NCBI GenBank assembly: GCA_016789905.1
Contig: JAEUQC010000193.1
Location: 1 to 49,771 of the forward strand
Direction: 5' to 3'
Source of the DNA: Bryobacterales bacterium
GTDB taxonomy: Bacteria > Acidobacteriota > Terriglobia > Bryobacterales > Bryobacteraceae
Length of the DNA: 49,771 nt
Below the pieces are notes generated by a model, which saw only the letters and a program-made list of their open reading frames with translations, was not told where the DNA came from and did not search any database. The stretch's first letter is position 1. Every line of letters starts with the position of its first letter. This document shows positions 35,601 through 43,463 of this stretch, piece by piece. The translations under genes were made by a program, and so were the position numbers.

Positions 35601-36241
35601 AATCCTCCACCGCCGCCAATGGGTCTATCATCAACGCCTGGAACCGCGCCCAATTCCGCGCCGTCTCGGATTTCGATTCGCGCCACCAGCTCAACGCCAA
35701 CATCGTTTACGGCCTGCCCTTCGCCAGGCGCAATCGCTTCTTCGGCGGCTGGCAGCTAGGCGCGCTTTACCGCCATCAGTCCGGCCTCCCCACCAGTGTC
35801 AGCCCCGGCCGCAACTATCCCACCAACTGGAACTCGGTCGGCTACGCCACCCCCACCGGCATCCCCTTTGCCGACGGCACCAACCCCAACGCCCCCGCCC
35901 CGGTCGCCGGCGGCGCCTCCGGCCCAAACATCTTCCAGGACCCCGCCGCCGCCCTCGCCTCCTGGGACTTCACGCTCCCCGGCCAAACCGGCAGCCGCAA
36001 CGCCGTCCGCGGCGACGGCAATTTCAACATCGACATGAACCTCACCAGGACCTTCCTCATGCCCTGGAGCGAGCACCACAACGTACAGGTCCGCTGGGAT
36101 GTCTTCAACGTCACCAACTCCACCCGTTTCGATCCCTTCTTCACCAGCCTCTCGCTCGGCTCCACCGGATCGTTCGGCAAGTACACCGACACTTTCACCC
36201 TCCCCCGCGTCATGCAGTTCTCCATGCGCTATAGCTTCTAG
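32645..36241 (+). CDS. Oar-type TonB-dependent receptor 1
   Basis: This 1198-residue outer-membrane protein has a signal peptide (about 1-18), an N-terminal carboxypeptidase-regulatory domain (about 20-105: LNGTVTDPSGALVPNASLELTN, LPPGRYSLTVKAQGF), a plug with SGNVNGGKADQANITLDGVDVND and a large barrel (GSAYWFLRNKATNA, LGGPIRKNRLFYFGNFEG). The chain ends in TFTLPRVMQFSMRYSF with the terminal aromatic of barrels. The classical TonB box is weak. It presumably takes up a large substrate (peptide, glycan or chelate). GTG 32645 is the only start in front of the signal peptide; TATAGT abuts it. Its 3' end recurs as remnants at 37648-37770 and 46415-46460. Confidence 0.88.
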   Translation: MRKLALFLLLAASLLAQALSSLNGTVTDPSGALVPNASLELTNLDTSAKRTASTSAAGAYAFPQLPPGRYSLTVKAQGFSARAFNELVLPVATPVTHNIQLEVGAITEVVSVEAAAAQVNVQDASLGNNFGQKAILELPMEGRNIIGLLSLQPGVTYYGENGNSYRSGNVNGGKADQANITLDGVDVNDQQDRTSFTAAIRLPLDTVQEFRIMTTGVSADFGRSSGAQITLASRAGTNQLHGSAYWFLRNKATNANSFFNNQNGVPLAKLNRNVYGATLGGPIRKNRLFYFGNFEGRQDRREDSALRIVPTESLRRGEVRYLRADRSVATLTPTEVKTRIDPLGIGASPAMLSMLNSYPLPNDSSTGDGLNTSGFRFNAPIRLHWKSYMSRLDYTLDRNSNHTLFLRGQLQDDNDITAPQFPGLPPNNTNLNGSRALGIGLNSVLSPTKINSFRFGLTRASLESTGVLLAPFVNIRGLTDRFGTARPIIRKTPVFTFSDDFTWIRSKHEVKLGGIVRAIRNNRVNYARSFNDAGVNSSWMLNTGADINAPVPDLATTFRTSFRDAALAVLGPVTQVNAYYNYDKSGQPLPPGSGVARQFNNDEFELYAQDTWKVSRSLTASFGLRWSLMPPIHEGTGLQTSTRVPLSDFFAQRASLAAAGLPQSQVAPVEYLLRDGGGRDIYTFNKTNFAPRASLAYSPQASGPLARTLFGAPGRSVIRAGWGMYYDLFGSGLITNFDAVALGLATNLTNPSGTQTLATAPRYSGFSSIPAQLTLPAPPAGFPQRAPAIQDINTAIDDRIRAPYSMNFNLSLGREFDHGWFIETSYVGRESRRSLIYEDMSQPTNLRDSASGATYFEAASQLMLLSRSRTPVANVPKIPYWENLFPAAASATLSATQRVYQVFDANGPDTTNALYTVDVNCRPACSKFGRFAFFNEQYSYLRALRSVGFGSYHGFQLTARKRFANGDQVHFNYTLSKSIDLGSRPESSTAANGSIINAWNRAQFRAVSDFDSRHQLNANIVYGLPFARRNRFFGGWQLGALYRHQSGLPTSVSPGRNYPTNWNSVGYATPTGIPFADGTNPNAPAPVAGGASGPNIFQDPAAALASWDFTLPGQTGSRNAVRGDGNFNIDMNLTRTFLMPWSEHHNVQVRWDVFNVTNSTRFDPFFTSLSLGSTGSFGKYTDTFTLPRVMQFSMRYSF

Positions 36242-36276
36242 GGGTTGTGTCACTATCCCCCTTCCGATTGCGCATA

Positions 36277-36308
36277 ATAAGGTGCCAGCTTTTCAATAGG
36301 CACCTTAT
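36277..36308 (+). repeat. Perfect 10-base inverted repeat at lipoprotein start
   Basis: ATAAGGTGCC (36277-36286) and GGCACCTTAT (36299-36308) are exact reverse complements with a 12-base loop. The second arm ends at the base before the ATG at 36309. It may be an operator overlapping the promoter (CATAAT at 36273-36278) or an RNA hairpin blocking the start. Confidence 0.75.
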
Positions 36309-37631
36309 ATGCAGCTTCAATATGCGCTCGCCGTCTCGCTCCTGACCCTGGCCTCCTGCACCCCTCGGGGCCCCTTTCGCACCAACAAACTCGTCCCGCC
36401 CGGCGCTCCAAAAGAAGACACCCGCATCATCGAAGACCACGGTGACTTTCAGCTCGGCTTCGTCGAGTTCGCCGACGACGGCAAACGCCTCAGTGGCCGT
36501 GAACAGCTCGACCTCGTCGTCAAGCGCATCCGCACCCTCCGCCATCTCGACCTCCAAACCGGCGCCAAGCAGGAGTCCACCATCGGCGGCCTCACCGTCA
36601 TCTACGCCCATGGCTGGAAAAACAACGCCCGCAGCATCGAGGGCCGCCGAAAGGACGTTGAAAAATTCCGCGACTTCCTCCGCGGGCTCGCCACCGAAGT
36701 CAATCCCGGTCCCGGTAAGTCGCCCCTCCCCGTCATCGGTGTCTATCTCGGCTGGCGTGGCCGCAGCGTCGAAATCGATGCCAGCCTCCTCAACTGGTGG
36801 ACCCTATGGCCGCGCTACTTTGCTGCCGGCCACGTCGGTGGCGAACCCATGCACGACTCCATCGCGCAGCTCATCCAGGCCGGTGTCGCGGGCCGCAAAC
36901 AACTCACCGAAGAGCGCCGCCCCCGCGTCATCCTCATCGGTCATTCGCTCGGCGCCCGTGTCATGGAAAACGCGCTGGAAAAGGTGCACAACCAGGAACT
37001 CCTTGCTGTTGAAGGCAACCCGCGGCGCGGCCTCCTGCTCGGCCAATGTACCGCCTTGAACGATGGCAAGGACGTCACCTCCATCGTTGACCTCACCCTC
37101 CTGGTCAATGAAGCCACCAAGTCCCGCCAGGCCCGCCGCGCCACTCGCGAATGCTCTCCCGCCGCCTCGGGCGGCATGGTTCGCCACCCCGGCTTCAGCA
37201 AATCTTTTTGCGACGCCAATCCCACCGAGCGCCGTTGCCAGCCCTATCCCATATTCGTCCACGTGGCCTCCAGTGCCGATTGGGCCACGCGCTTCCTGGT
37301 TCCTGCCGCCCTCCTCGGCCGCACCGCGCCCCATACCCGTTCGCTCTGGACCCATCGGGTCACGCCCGATACAGGCGCCGTCACACCCTCGCCCCTCTTC
37401 AAGTTTCAAACGCAGCAGGATCCGCCCCGAACCTACGCCGTTTCCCGCGATCCCGCCATGCCCGAGCGCAATCCCATCTGGATCATGCGCGTCGATGGCA
37501 ACGTGGTGAAGGATCACGGTGACATCTGGAACGAGAGCTTCCAAAACATGATCCTGGGCTTCATGGGTGGTCTCGATGTCGTCCAAATCCGCAGCTTCTC
37601 CGGCGCCAGCCGCGTACTGACCAAACACTGA
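36309..37631 (+). CDS. Alpha/beta-hydrolase lipoprotein
   Basis: The 440-residue protein has a lipoprotein signal with lipobox LASC (Cys17), so it is membrane-anchored outside the cytoplasm. It carries an alpha/beta-hydrolase fold: an early HGW turn (101-103, possible oxyanion side), the nucleophile elbow GHSLGAR with Ser213, and a C-terminal part with several possible acid/His residues. Esterase or acyl-hydrolase activity is likely; substrate unknown. It is 67 bases behind receptor 1 on the same strand. A perfect inverted repeat covers the region before the ATG. No Shine-Dalgarno beyond AGG within the hairpin is visible. Confidence 0.8.
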   Translation: MQLQYALAVSLLTLASCTPRGPFRTNKLVPPGAPKEDTRIIEDHGDFQLGFVEFADDGKRLSGREQLDLVVKRIRTLRHLDLQTGAKQESTIGGLTVIYAHGWKNNARSIEGRRKDVEKFRDFLRGLATEVNPGPGKSPLPVIGVYLGWRGRSVEIDASLLNWWTLWPRYFAAGHVGGEPMHDSIAQLIQAGVAGRKQLTEERRPRVILIGHSLGARVMENALEKVHNQELLAVEGNPRRGLLLGQCTALNDGKDVTSIVDLTLLVNEATKSRQARRATRECSPAASGGMVRHPGFSKSFCDANPTERRCQPYPIFVHVASSADWATRFLVPAALLGRTAPHTRSLWTHRVTPDTGAVTPSPLFKFQTQQDPPRTYAVSRDPAMPERNPIWIMRVDGNVVKDHGDIWNESFQNMILGFMGGLDVVQIRSFSGASRVLTKH

Positions 37632-37647
37632 CACGAAATAGCACCGT

Positions 37648-37770
37648 TCCACCCGTTTCGATCCCTCTTTCACCAGCTTTCCGCTCGGCGCCACCGGCTT
37701 GTTCGGCAAGTTCACCGACACTTTCACCCTCCCCCGCGTCATGCAGTTCTTCATGCCGTATAGCTTCTGA
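37648..37770 (+). pseudogene. Remnant of an Oar-type receptor 3' end (copy 2)
   Basis: These 123 bases align without gaps to 36119-36241, the 3' end of receptor 1 including the stop codon, with about 14 mismatches by eye. The frame is kept, ending in FTDTFTLPRVMQF and PYSF before TGA. No upstream receptor sequence is attached, so it is the tail of a lost or recombined receptor gene. It sits 68 bases before the Hmu-like block. Confidence 0.85.
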
Positions 37771-37806
37771 GCTTGCATTAGGCTCGCCGTTTCAAGTAGC
37801 CTTATC

Positions 37807-37826
37807 GGTAATGAGAATGCAATCTC
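37807..37826 (+). promoter_or_regulatory. Fur-like palindrome before the Hmu-like block
   Basis: GGTAATGAGAATGCAATCTC (37807-37826) contains TAATGAGAAT, close to half of a Fur box, and a 14-base imperfect palindrome GAGAATGCAATCTC (37813-37826). It lies 12 bases before ATG 37839. A metal- or iron-responsive operator is plausible; the second half of a Fur box is poor. Confidence 0.35.
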
Positions 37827-37838
37827 GGAGTGTAGTGG

Positions 37839-38465
37839 ATGGAGCGCAGTAACGCGCCGGTGCTTTTGTGGGCGGTTTGCGCTTTCATCGTCTTTGCCGC
37901 GCGCGACTTCCGTGTCCTTCGCTCCGCCAGCCCCAGGGTTGTCTCGCTGCGGGCTGCCCTTTGGTTGGCGCTCGGTGTCGCCGCCGGCCTCGTCGCGGAA
38001 CAACTTTCGCGGCAAACCCTCTTTGGTCTCCTCGCCTACGTTCCCTATTTCTGGATCGCCGCCGCCATCCATCTCCTGCTCGCTGTCACCCGTCTCAACG
38101 CCGTTCCTATCCCCGCCGAATTTGTCGCCCTAACCGTCGCCGCCTGGTTCGTGCTCCATCGCACTAGCGTTCCCGGCACCGCGATTGGCGCCGCGCTCGG
38201 TGCGGTCCTCGCCCTGCCTGGCCTCTTCAGTCTCTGGCGTGGGTCCCGGCCCGCGCTCCCTACGGGGCCTGCGCTCCTCCCGCATCTATTGATCCTCTAC
38301 TTTGCCCCGTTCTGGCCCCACGAACCGCCGGCCGCCCCCGCAGGCCCAGCCGCCTTTTCCTGGACAGAAACACTTATCCCCTTAGCCCTCACTGTCGCCC
38401 TAACCGCCGCGAGTTACGCCTGGCACCACGCCCGCGGAACCCCTTACCCCCGTCGCCACTCATGA
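37839..38465 (+). CDS. Membrane protein of the Hmu-like block (HmuT-position)
   Basis: The 208-residue hydrophobic protein has about six membrane segments (for example LLWAVCAFIVFAAR, AALWLALGVAAGLVAE, IAAAIHLLLAVTRL, GAALGAVLALPGLFSLW, LIPLALTVALTAASYAW) and no recognisable catalytic motif. GGAG lies 11 bases before ATG 37839. It overlaps the MotA/TolQ/ExbB gene by four bases (ATGA), which implies coupled translation. By position, size and membrane character it corresponds to HmuT of hmuRSTUV loci in Bacteroidota, a small membrane protein of unknown function. The match is by context, not by residue-level recognition. Confidence 0.65.
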   Translation: MERSNAPVLLWAVCAFIVFAARDFRVLRSASPRVVSLRAALWLALGVAAGLVAEQLSRQTLFGLLAYVPYFWIAAAIHLLLAVTRLNAVPIPAEFVALTVAAWFVLHRTSVPGTAIGAALGAVLALPGLFSLWRGSRPALPTGPALLPHLLILYFAPFWPHEPPAAPAGPAAFSWTETLIPLALTVALTAASYAWHHARGTPYPRRHS

Positions 38466-39058
38466 AAATCATCGAAGATCTCCTCTACCTCATCTCTAAC
38501 GCGTTTCTCCTTCCGACTCTCCTCGGAACCCTCATCGCCTTCGCCTACGGCACCTATCTGGTAGGACAGTTCCTCGCCGAGCTTAACGATAGGCGCGCCA
38601 TCAACAACGCTCGCCGCCGCCTCTACGAAAATGACCCAACCCCCGAGTCCTTCGCCCAGCAGAAGTGGTCAGGCTACCTCGCGCGTTATGCCGATGCGCG
38701 CAGCCGCTTCGCCCACTTCCCAGCCATGATCGACAAAGAAGTCGCCGACATCGATCACGAAATGCACCACCGCGTCGAGCGCCTCGGCATCCTGAGCAAA
38801 GTGGGCCCCATGCTTGGCCTCATTGGTACTCTCATCCCGCTCCAACCCGCCCTCGCCGGCCTTGCCCGCGGTGACATGCAGGCCATGGGCGCCAACCTCC
38901 AAATCGGCTTCACCACCACCGTTGTCGGCCTCCTCGTGGGCGGTGCCTGCTACGCCATCAGCATCTTCCGCCGCGAATGGTACCAGCAGGACATTACCGA
39001 CATCGAGTTTCTGCAGGACATTTGGCGGGAGGACAGCAATGCGTCGATCCCTTCCTAA
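38462..39058 (+). CDS. MotA/TolQ/ExbB-family proton channel (HmuU-like)
   Basis: The 198-residue inner-membrane protein has three membrane segments (about 15-40, 106-133, 145-170), a cytoplasmic helical stretch between the first two, and the family signature GPMLGLIGTLIP (115-126) plus GFTTTVVGLLVGG (149-161), including the conserved Thr pair of the proton path. Channels of this family use proton motive force to drive TonB/Tol/flagellar partners. Here the partner is the DUF2149 protein encoded next, whose ATG lies 20 bases inside this gene. Together they match HmuU/HmuV of Bacteroidota hmu loci. Confidence 0.88.
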   Translation: MKIIEDLLYLISNAFLLPTLLGTLIAFAYGTYLVGQFLAELNDRRAINNARRRLYENDPTPESFAQQKWSGYLARYADARSRFAHFPAMIDKEVADIDHEMHHRVERLGILSKVGPMLGLIGTLIPLQPALAGLARGDMQAMGANLQIGFTTTVVGLLVGGACYAISIFRREWYQQDITDIEFLQDIWREDSNASIPS

Positions 39059-39407
39059 ACGCGAGAACTTCCGCGCCAAAATGCGCCGGCGTTCCGCCAA
39101 TGGCGAAAACGATCCTCTCATGGGACTCATCAACCTCTTTGACGCCTCCATGGTCCTCGTCGTCGCCATGCTCGTCGCCCTCGTCGGCAAAGGCAGCCTC
39201 GCCGAAGTCGCCGCCCGCCTCTCCACCGATGACGTAACCATCGTCACCAACCCCGGCAAACAGAACATGGAAATGCTCATCAAACGCGGCAAGAAGATCG
39301 AGAAACTCAAGGCCACCGGCGAACAGGGCCGTGGTGCCGGCGAACGCCTCGGCACAGCCTTCCGCCTCCCCTCGGGCGAAGTTATCTACGTCCCCGAAGC
39401 AAAATAG
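39039..39407 (+). CDS. DUF2149 family protein (HmuV-like, ExbD-type partner)
   Basis: The 122-residue protein has a basic cytoplasmic N-terminus, one membrane helix (about 28-50, GLINLFDASMVLVVAMLVALVG with the family Asp in LFD) and a small periplasmic domain ending in RLPSGEVIYVPEAK. This is the DUF2149 layout, which resembles ExbD/TolR and is typically encoded beside MotA/TolQ/ExbB and CobN-like genes. The start ATG 39039 has a strong GGGAGGA 6 bases upstream and overlaps the previous gene by 20 bases. The Asp in the membrane helix is the likely proton-carrying residue. Confidence 0.85.
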   Translation: MRRSLPKRENFRAKMRRRSANGENDPLMGLINLFDASMVLVVAMLVALVGKGSLAEVAARLSTDDVTIVTNPGKQNMEMLIKRGKKIEKLKATGEQGRGAGERLGTAFRLPSGEVIYVPEAK

Positions 39408-39428
39408 TCCTTGTCGATTTTCTGATAT

Positions 39429-39468
39429 CGCGTTATCATCACCAACAACACTCAGTGATGATAACGCG
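39429..39468 (+). repeat. Perfect 14-base inverted repeat before the CobN-like gene
   Basis: CGCGTTATCATCAC (39429-39442) and GTGATGATAACGCG (39455-39468) are exact reverse complements with a 12-base loop. They lie in the 82-base gap between the DUF2149 gene and the CobN-like gene, 21 bases before ATG 39490. No T-run follows, so it is not a standard terminator. It could be an operator, an attenuator or an mRNA-stability element that sets the ratio between the channel genes and the chelatase. Confidence 0.85.
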
Positions 39469-39489
39469 GTGTCGTTATCGACAGGCAAA

Positions 39490-42400
39490 ATGCGACTCAA
39501 ACTCCTTCTCTCCGCTACCCTCCTCGCCGCCGCCGGCGCTGCTTGGTATCTCCTATCCCGGCCCGCCGTTGCCTTTGCCGGCTTCAGTGATCAACTCTCC
39601 ATCCTCGCCGGAAAAGCCTCCGCCCGCGCCTCGATTCCTATCGCCGAAATTGGCCGCGAAACGCTCGAAAATGGCGCCAAAACACCCAACTTTGGTGCAT
39701 TTAAGGTCGTCTTTCTGAACGGTTTGCGCGCCGAACCGTACCCGGAATCCGTCCGCAACGCAGTCCAGGCCGCCGTCAACAAGGGCACCAAAGTCATAGT
39801 GCTTCCTCCGCGCCAAGCCAAGATCATGGCCCTCGGCAATGCCGATTTCGAAGGCGCCGACGCCAATGTCGCCGCCTACTTCAGCAACGGCGGCGTGGAA
39901 AACTGGGCCCGCCTTCTTCGTTTCGTATCAACCACTTACAACGGCGCCAAACTCCCCATCCAGCCTCCAGTGGAAACCCCCGACGATGGCTTCTACCACC
40001 CCGATTCCGACGATATCTTCACCTCCCTCGACACCTACAACGCCTTTCTAGCCAAAACCGGCCGCACCAAGCCCGGCGCCCCCAAAGTCGTCCTCGATTT
40101 CTCCCAGGGCTGGAAAACCGGCATCACCCAGGGCACCGATGGCCTCATCCGCGCCTATGAAAAGCGCGGCTGGATCGTCTACCCCCTCTTCGGCCAGAAA
40201 CACGCGGAATTTCTCCCCGCCATCCAACCCGATCTCATCGTTAACCGCGCCCACGGCCGCTTCTTCCAGGGCGATCGTGGCGTCAAACTCCTCAATACGG
40301 TCGTTCAAGCCCCGGTCATTCGCGGCCTTACCCTCACCTTCGAACAGAAAACCATGGAGGAGTACCAGCAATCCACCGCTGGCATTCGCGGTCCCGGCCT
40401 CTCCATCGGCACCATCGTCTCCGAACTTGATGGCACCATCGAACCTACTCTGGTGGAAGGCCTCCGCAAGGACGAAAACGGCCGCAAAATCGAAGTCCCT
40501 CTCGACGAACGCATTCAACGCCTCATCGACCGCTCGGACCGCTGGGTCAAGCTCCGCCGCACCGCCAACAAAGACAAACGCATCGCCGTTGTCTACTTTG
40601 CCGCCCAGGGAAAAGGTGAATTCACCGCCGCCGGACTCAACGTCCCTCGCTCCCTCGTCAAGCTCCTCAACGGGATGAAACACGCCGGCTACACCGTCGA
40701 CAACATCCCCGCCGATGCCGAAGCCCTCTTCCAACTCCTCAACAACCGCGAATCCAAAACCACCCCCATTCCCGCCGCCGGCTACGCCAAGTGGTTCGCC
40801 TCCCTTCCGGAGAAAATGAAGGCCCAACTCACCGAAGCCTATGGCCCCCCGCCCGAGGCACTCTCCGTCCCCACTCTCTCCTTCGGCAACGTGACCCTGG
40901 TTCCCCAACCCGCCCGCGGCGCCAACATGGACTCCAAGCTCGCCCACAGCGACAAAATCCCGCCGCCCCACGAATACCTCGCCACCTACCACTGGCTGCA
41001 GGATGGCCTGAAAGCGGACGCCCTGGTCCACTACGGCACCCACGGCACTTACGAGTTTCTTCCCGGCCGTCCCGTCGGCCAGCTCGATGACGACTACTCC
41101 GACCGCACCGTCGCCGCCCTCCCCAATGTCTATGTCTACACCATGGACAACGTCGGCGAAGCGCTCATGGCCAAGCGCCGCGGCAACGCCGTCATGGTCT
41201 CCCATCAGACCCCGCCCATTGAGCCCGCCCAACTCTCCGAATCCGACGCCGAAATTCGCGAACTCTACCGCCTCACGCAGCAGTTCAACGCCCAGGACGA
41301 AGGCGCCCTCAAACAACAAATGCGCGCCAAAGTGCGGGAACTCGCCCTTCGCCGCAAACTCGACCAGGACCTTCGCATGGACTGGAAGTCAGCCGAGCCC
41401 ACCAACGAACAGATCGCCCAGCTTGACCAATACCTCGACGATCTCGACGAAGCCAAAATCCCCATCGGCCTACACGTTCACTCTACGGCCTACGGAGCCA
41501 AAGAACTCGGCCTCACCGTCACTGAAATCCTTGGCAAACCGTTCGTCGAGCGTACCGCTGGCCGCGGAAAGTTGGAAGGCGAAGCCTACCGCGCCGCCAA
41601 GATAAAAGCCGCCGAGACCGTTCGCGCCCGTTGGAACCAGCCAACCATCCGCCCTGCCGTCCTCGTCAAACCAGCGCCAGAAAAAGTGTATGCCGTTGCC
41701 AGCGCCTCCATGCCTGCCGGCAAGACGCATCAAAGCCAAACCCATCCCGGCAAACACGGTCCCGCCTCTCCCGCCGGCGAAGTCATCATGCGTCCGCAAC
41801 CGGCCGCTGAACTCACCCGTCGCCCCACCGATGGCGCGCTCGACGCCGATTTCGCGCGCCTCGTCGCCCTCAAAGCCGCCTTCGCCGAAACCGCGAATGA
41901 AATCCCCGCCACCCTCCGCGCCCTCGATGGAAAGTACATCCAGCCGGGCGGCGGCGGTGACCCCGTGCGCTCCCCGCAGGCTCTACCCACCGGCCGCAAT
42001 CTCTACGGCGTCAACCCCCGCGAAATTCCCACCAAAGCCGCCTGGGACCTGGGCATCAAACTCGCCAACGATCTCATTGGACTCGAACAAAAGCGTCTCG
42101 GCCGCCTCCCCAAGAAAGTCGGTTTCAACCTCTGGCCCACGGAACTCATCCGCCAGTACGGAACAGACCTCGCCAGCGTCTTCTGGCTCCTCGGCGTGCG
42201 TCCCGTCTGGGACCAGCGCGGCATCGTTGTCGATCTCGAACTCATCCCCGCCGCCGAACTCAATCGCCCCCGCATCGATGTCCTCATCATGGCCGCCGGT
42301 CAGTTCCGTGACTCCTTCCCCGACCGCATGGAGCTCATTGACCAGGCCGTCCGCCTTGCCGCCACCGCCCGCGACGCCGAAAACTATGTCGCCGATAATG

Positions 42401-43455
42401 CCGCCCAGCTCGAAACCGAACTCAAGCAACTGGGCCTCAGTGCTGCGGATGCCAAACAGTTCTCGCTCGCCCGTGTCTTTTCCAACGGCGTCGGCGGCTA
42501 TGGCTCCGGCATCACGGGCGGCGTCATGAAGTCCGGCGCCTATACCGATACCAAAGAACTCACCGAAGCTTATGTCGAGCGGATGGGCGCCGTTTATACC
42601 GCTGGCGCCGAATGGGGCAAGAAGGTTCCCAAGCTCTACGAAACGGCCCTCAAAAATACCGAAGCCATCTCCATCTCCAACTCTTCTAACACGATCTCCG
42701 CCCTCACTCTCGACCACTACTTCGAATTCGCCGGCGGCATGGCCATGGCGCTCCGTGATAAACACGGCCAGTCCGCCGGTACTTACATCGCCGACACTCG
42801 CGCCGCCGAAAAGACCCGTACTATCACCGTCGAAGAAGCGCTCGCCCAGGACTTCCGCGCCAAAATGTGGAACCCCAAATGGATCGAAGGCATGAAGGCG
42901 CAGGACTTCGCCGGTGCCTCCGAAGTCTCCACCCTCACCCAAAATCTCTATGGCTGGCAAATCACCCGCCCCGAAACCGTAAAGGATTATTTCTGGCAGG
43001 AGACCTACAAGATCTACGTTGACGATCCCAACATGCGCCAGTGGTTCGACCAGAAAAACGCCTTCGCCTTCCAGAACATGACCGCCGCTATGCTCGAAGC
43101 CATTCGCAAAGGCTACTGGAAGGCCGACGCCTCCACCCGCCAGAATCTCTCTACCCAATACGCGGCCTCCGTCGCCCGCCACGGCGCCAACGGCAGTGAA
43201 CGCACCGCCGGCAATGCCGATCTGCAAAAATTCGTCGCCGACAATCTAAACGCCCCTGGTAGCGTGCAGGGCCAACTCTTATCCCAGTTCCAACAGGCCA
43301 CCCAAGCCCCAGCCATTGTGACTGGACAAAAGCTAGTGGTCCAAAAGGACTCACCCCTCGCCGCTATCACCCCGCGCAACTCACTCTATGCCATGGGCGG
43401 CCTTTCCGCCGTTGCCGCCCTCTTCTGGTTCGGCCTCCGCCGCAAGAAAGTGTAA
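39490..43455 (+). CDS. Membrane-anchored CobN/Mg-chelatase-like protein (HmuS-like)
   Basis: The 1321-residue protein has an N-terminal membrane helix/signal (about 4-25) and a C-terminal membrane anchor (about 1293-1318 followed by RRKKV). Between them lies a CobN/BchH-type chelatase body: HYGTHGTYEFLPG (514-526), ALDGKYIQPGGGGDP and PTGRNLYG, FSNGVGGYGSG and the HYFEFAGGMAMA segment. Classical CobN is soluble and inserts cobalt into a corrin ring. Here the two anchors, the MotA/DUF2149 neighbours and a following receptor indicate the HmuS class, reported in Bacteroidota as heme dechelatase. A His-rich linker (residues 745-757) is present. ATG 39490 has AGG 5 bases upstream. The substrate (heme, other tetrapyrrole or metal) is inferred. 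Confidence 0.85.
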   Translation: MRLKLLLSATLLAAAGAAWYLLSRPAVAFAGFSDQLSILAGKASARASIPIAEIGRETLENGAKTPNFGAFKVVFLNGLRAEPYPESVRNAVQAAVNKGTKVIVLPPRQAKIMALGNADFEGADANVAAYFSNGGVENWARLLRFVSTTYNGAKLPIQPPVETPDDGFYHPDSDDIFTSLDTYNAFLAKTGRTKPGAPKVVLDFSQGWKTGITQGTDGLIRAYEKRGWIVYPLFGQKHAEFLPAIQPDLIVNRAHGRFFQGDRGVKLLNTVVQAPVIRGLTLTFEQKTMEEYQQSTAGIRGPGLSIGTIVSELDGTIEPTLVEGLRKDENGRKIEVPLDERIQRLIDRSDRWVKLRRTANKDKRIAVVYFAAQGKGEFTAAGLNVPRSLVKLLNGMKHAGYTVDNIPADAEALFQLLNNRESKTTPIPAAGYAKWFASLPEKMKAQLTEAYGPPPEALSVPTLSFGNVTLVPQPARGANMDSKLAHSDKIPPPHEYLATYHWLQDGLKADALVHYGTHGTYEFLPGRPVGQLDDDYSDRTVAALPNVYVYTMDNVGEALMAKRRGNAVMVSHQTPPIEPAQLSESDAEIRELYRLTQQFNAQDEGALKQQMRAKVRELALRRKLDQDLRMDWKSAEPTNEQIAQLDQYLDDLDEAKIPIGLHVHSTAYGAKELGLTVTEILGKPFVERTAGRGKLEGEAYRAAKIKAAETVRARWNQPTIRPAVLVKPAPEKVYAVASASMPAGKTHQSQTHPGKHGPASPAGEVIMRPQPAAELTRRPTDGALDADFARLVALKAAFAETANEIPATLRALDGKYIQPGGGGDPVRSPQALPTGRNLYGVNPREIPTKAAWDLGIKLANDLIGLEQKRLGRLPKKVGFNLWPTELIRQYGTDLASVFWLLGVRPVWDQRGIVVDLELIPAAELNRPRIDVLIMAAGQFRDSFPDRMELIDQAVRLAATARDAENYVADNAAQLETELKQLGLSAADAKQFSLARVFSNGVGGYGSGITGGVMKSGAYTDTKELTEAYVERMGAVYTAGAEWGKKVPKLYETALKNTEAISISNSSNTISALTLDHYFEFAGGMAMALRDKHGQSAGTYIADTRAAEKTRTITVEEALAQDFRAKMWNPKWIEGMKAQDFAGASEVSTLTQNLYGWQITRPETVKDYFWQETYKIYVDDPNMRQWFDQKNAFAFQNMTAAMLEAIRKGYWKADASTRQNLSTQYAASVARHGANGSERTAGNADLQKFVADNLNAPGSVQGQLLSQFQQATQAPAIVTGQKLVVQKDSPLAAITPRNSLYAMGGLSAVAALFWFGLRRKKV

Positions 43456-43463
43456 GGAACTCT

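Noticed and set aside
39408..39489. Cobalamin riboswitch before the CobN-like gene
   Set aside because: The gap is only 82 bases and lacks a B12-box; it holds a simple inverted repeat.
39490..43455. CobN-like gene read as ordinary cobaltochelatase for cobalamin synthesis
   Set aside because: Membrane anchors at both ends, channel and receptor neighbours, and no other cobalamin gene in the window.
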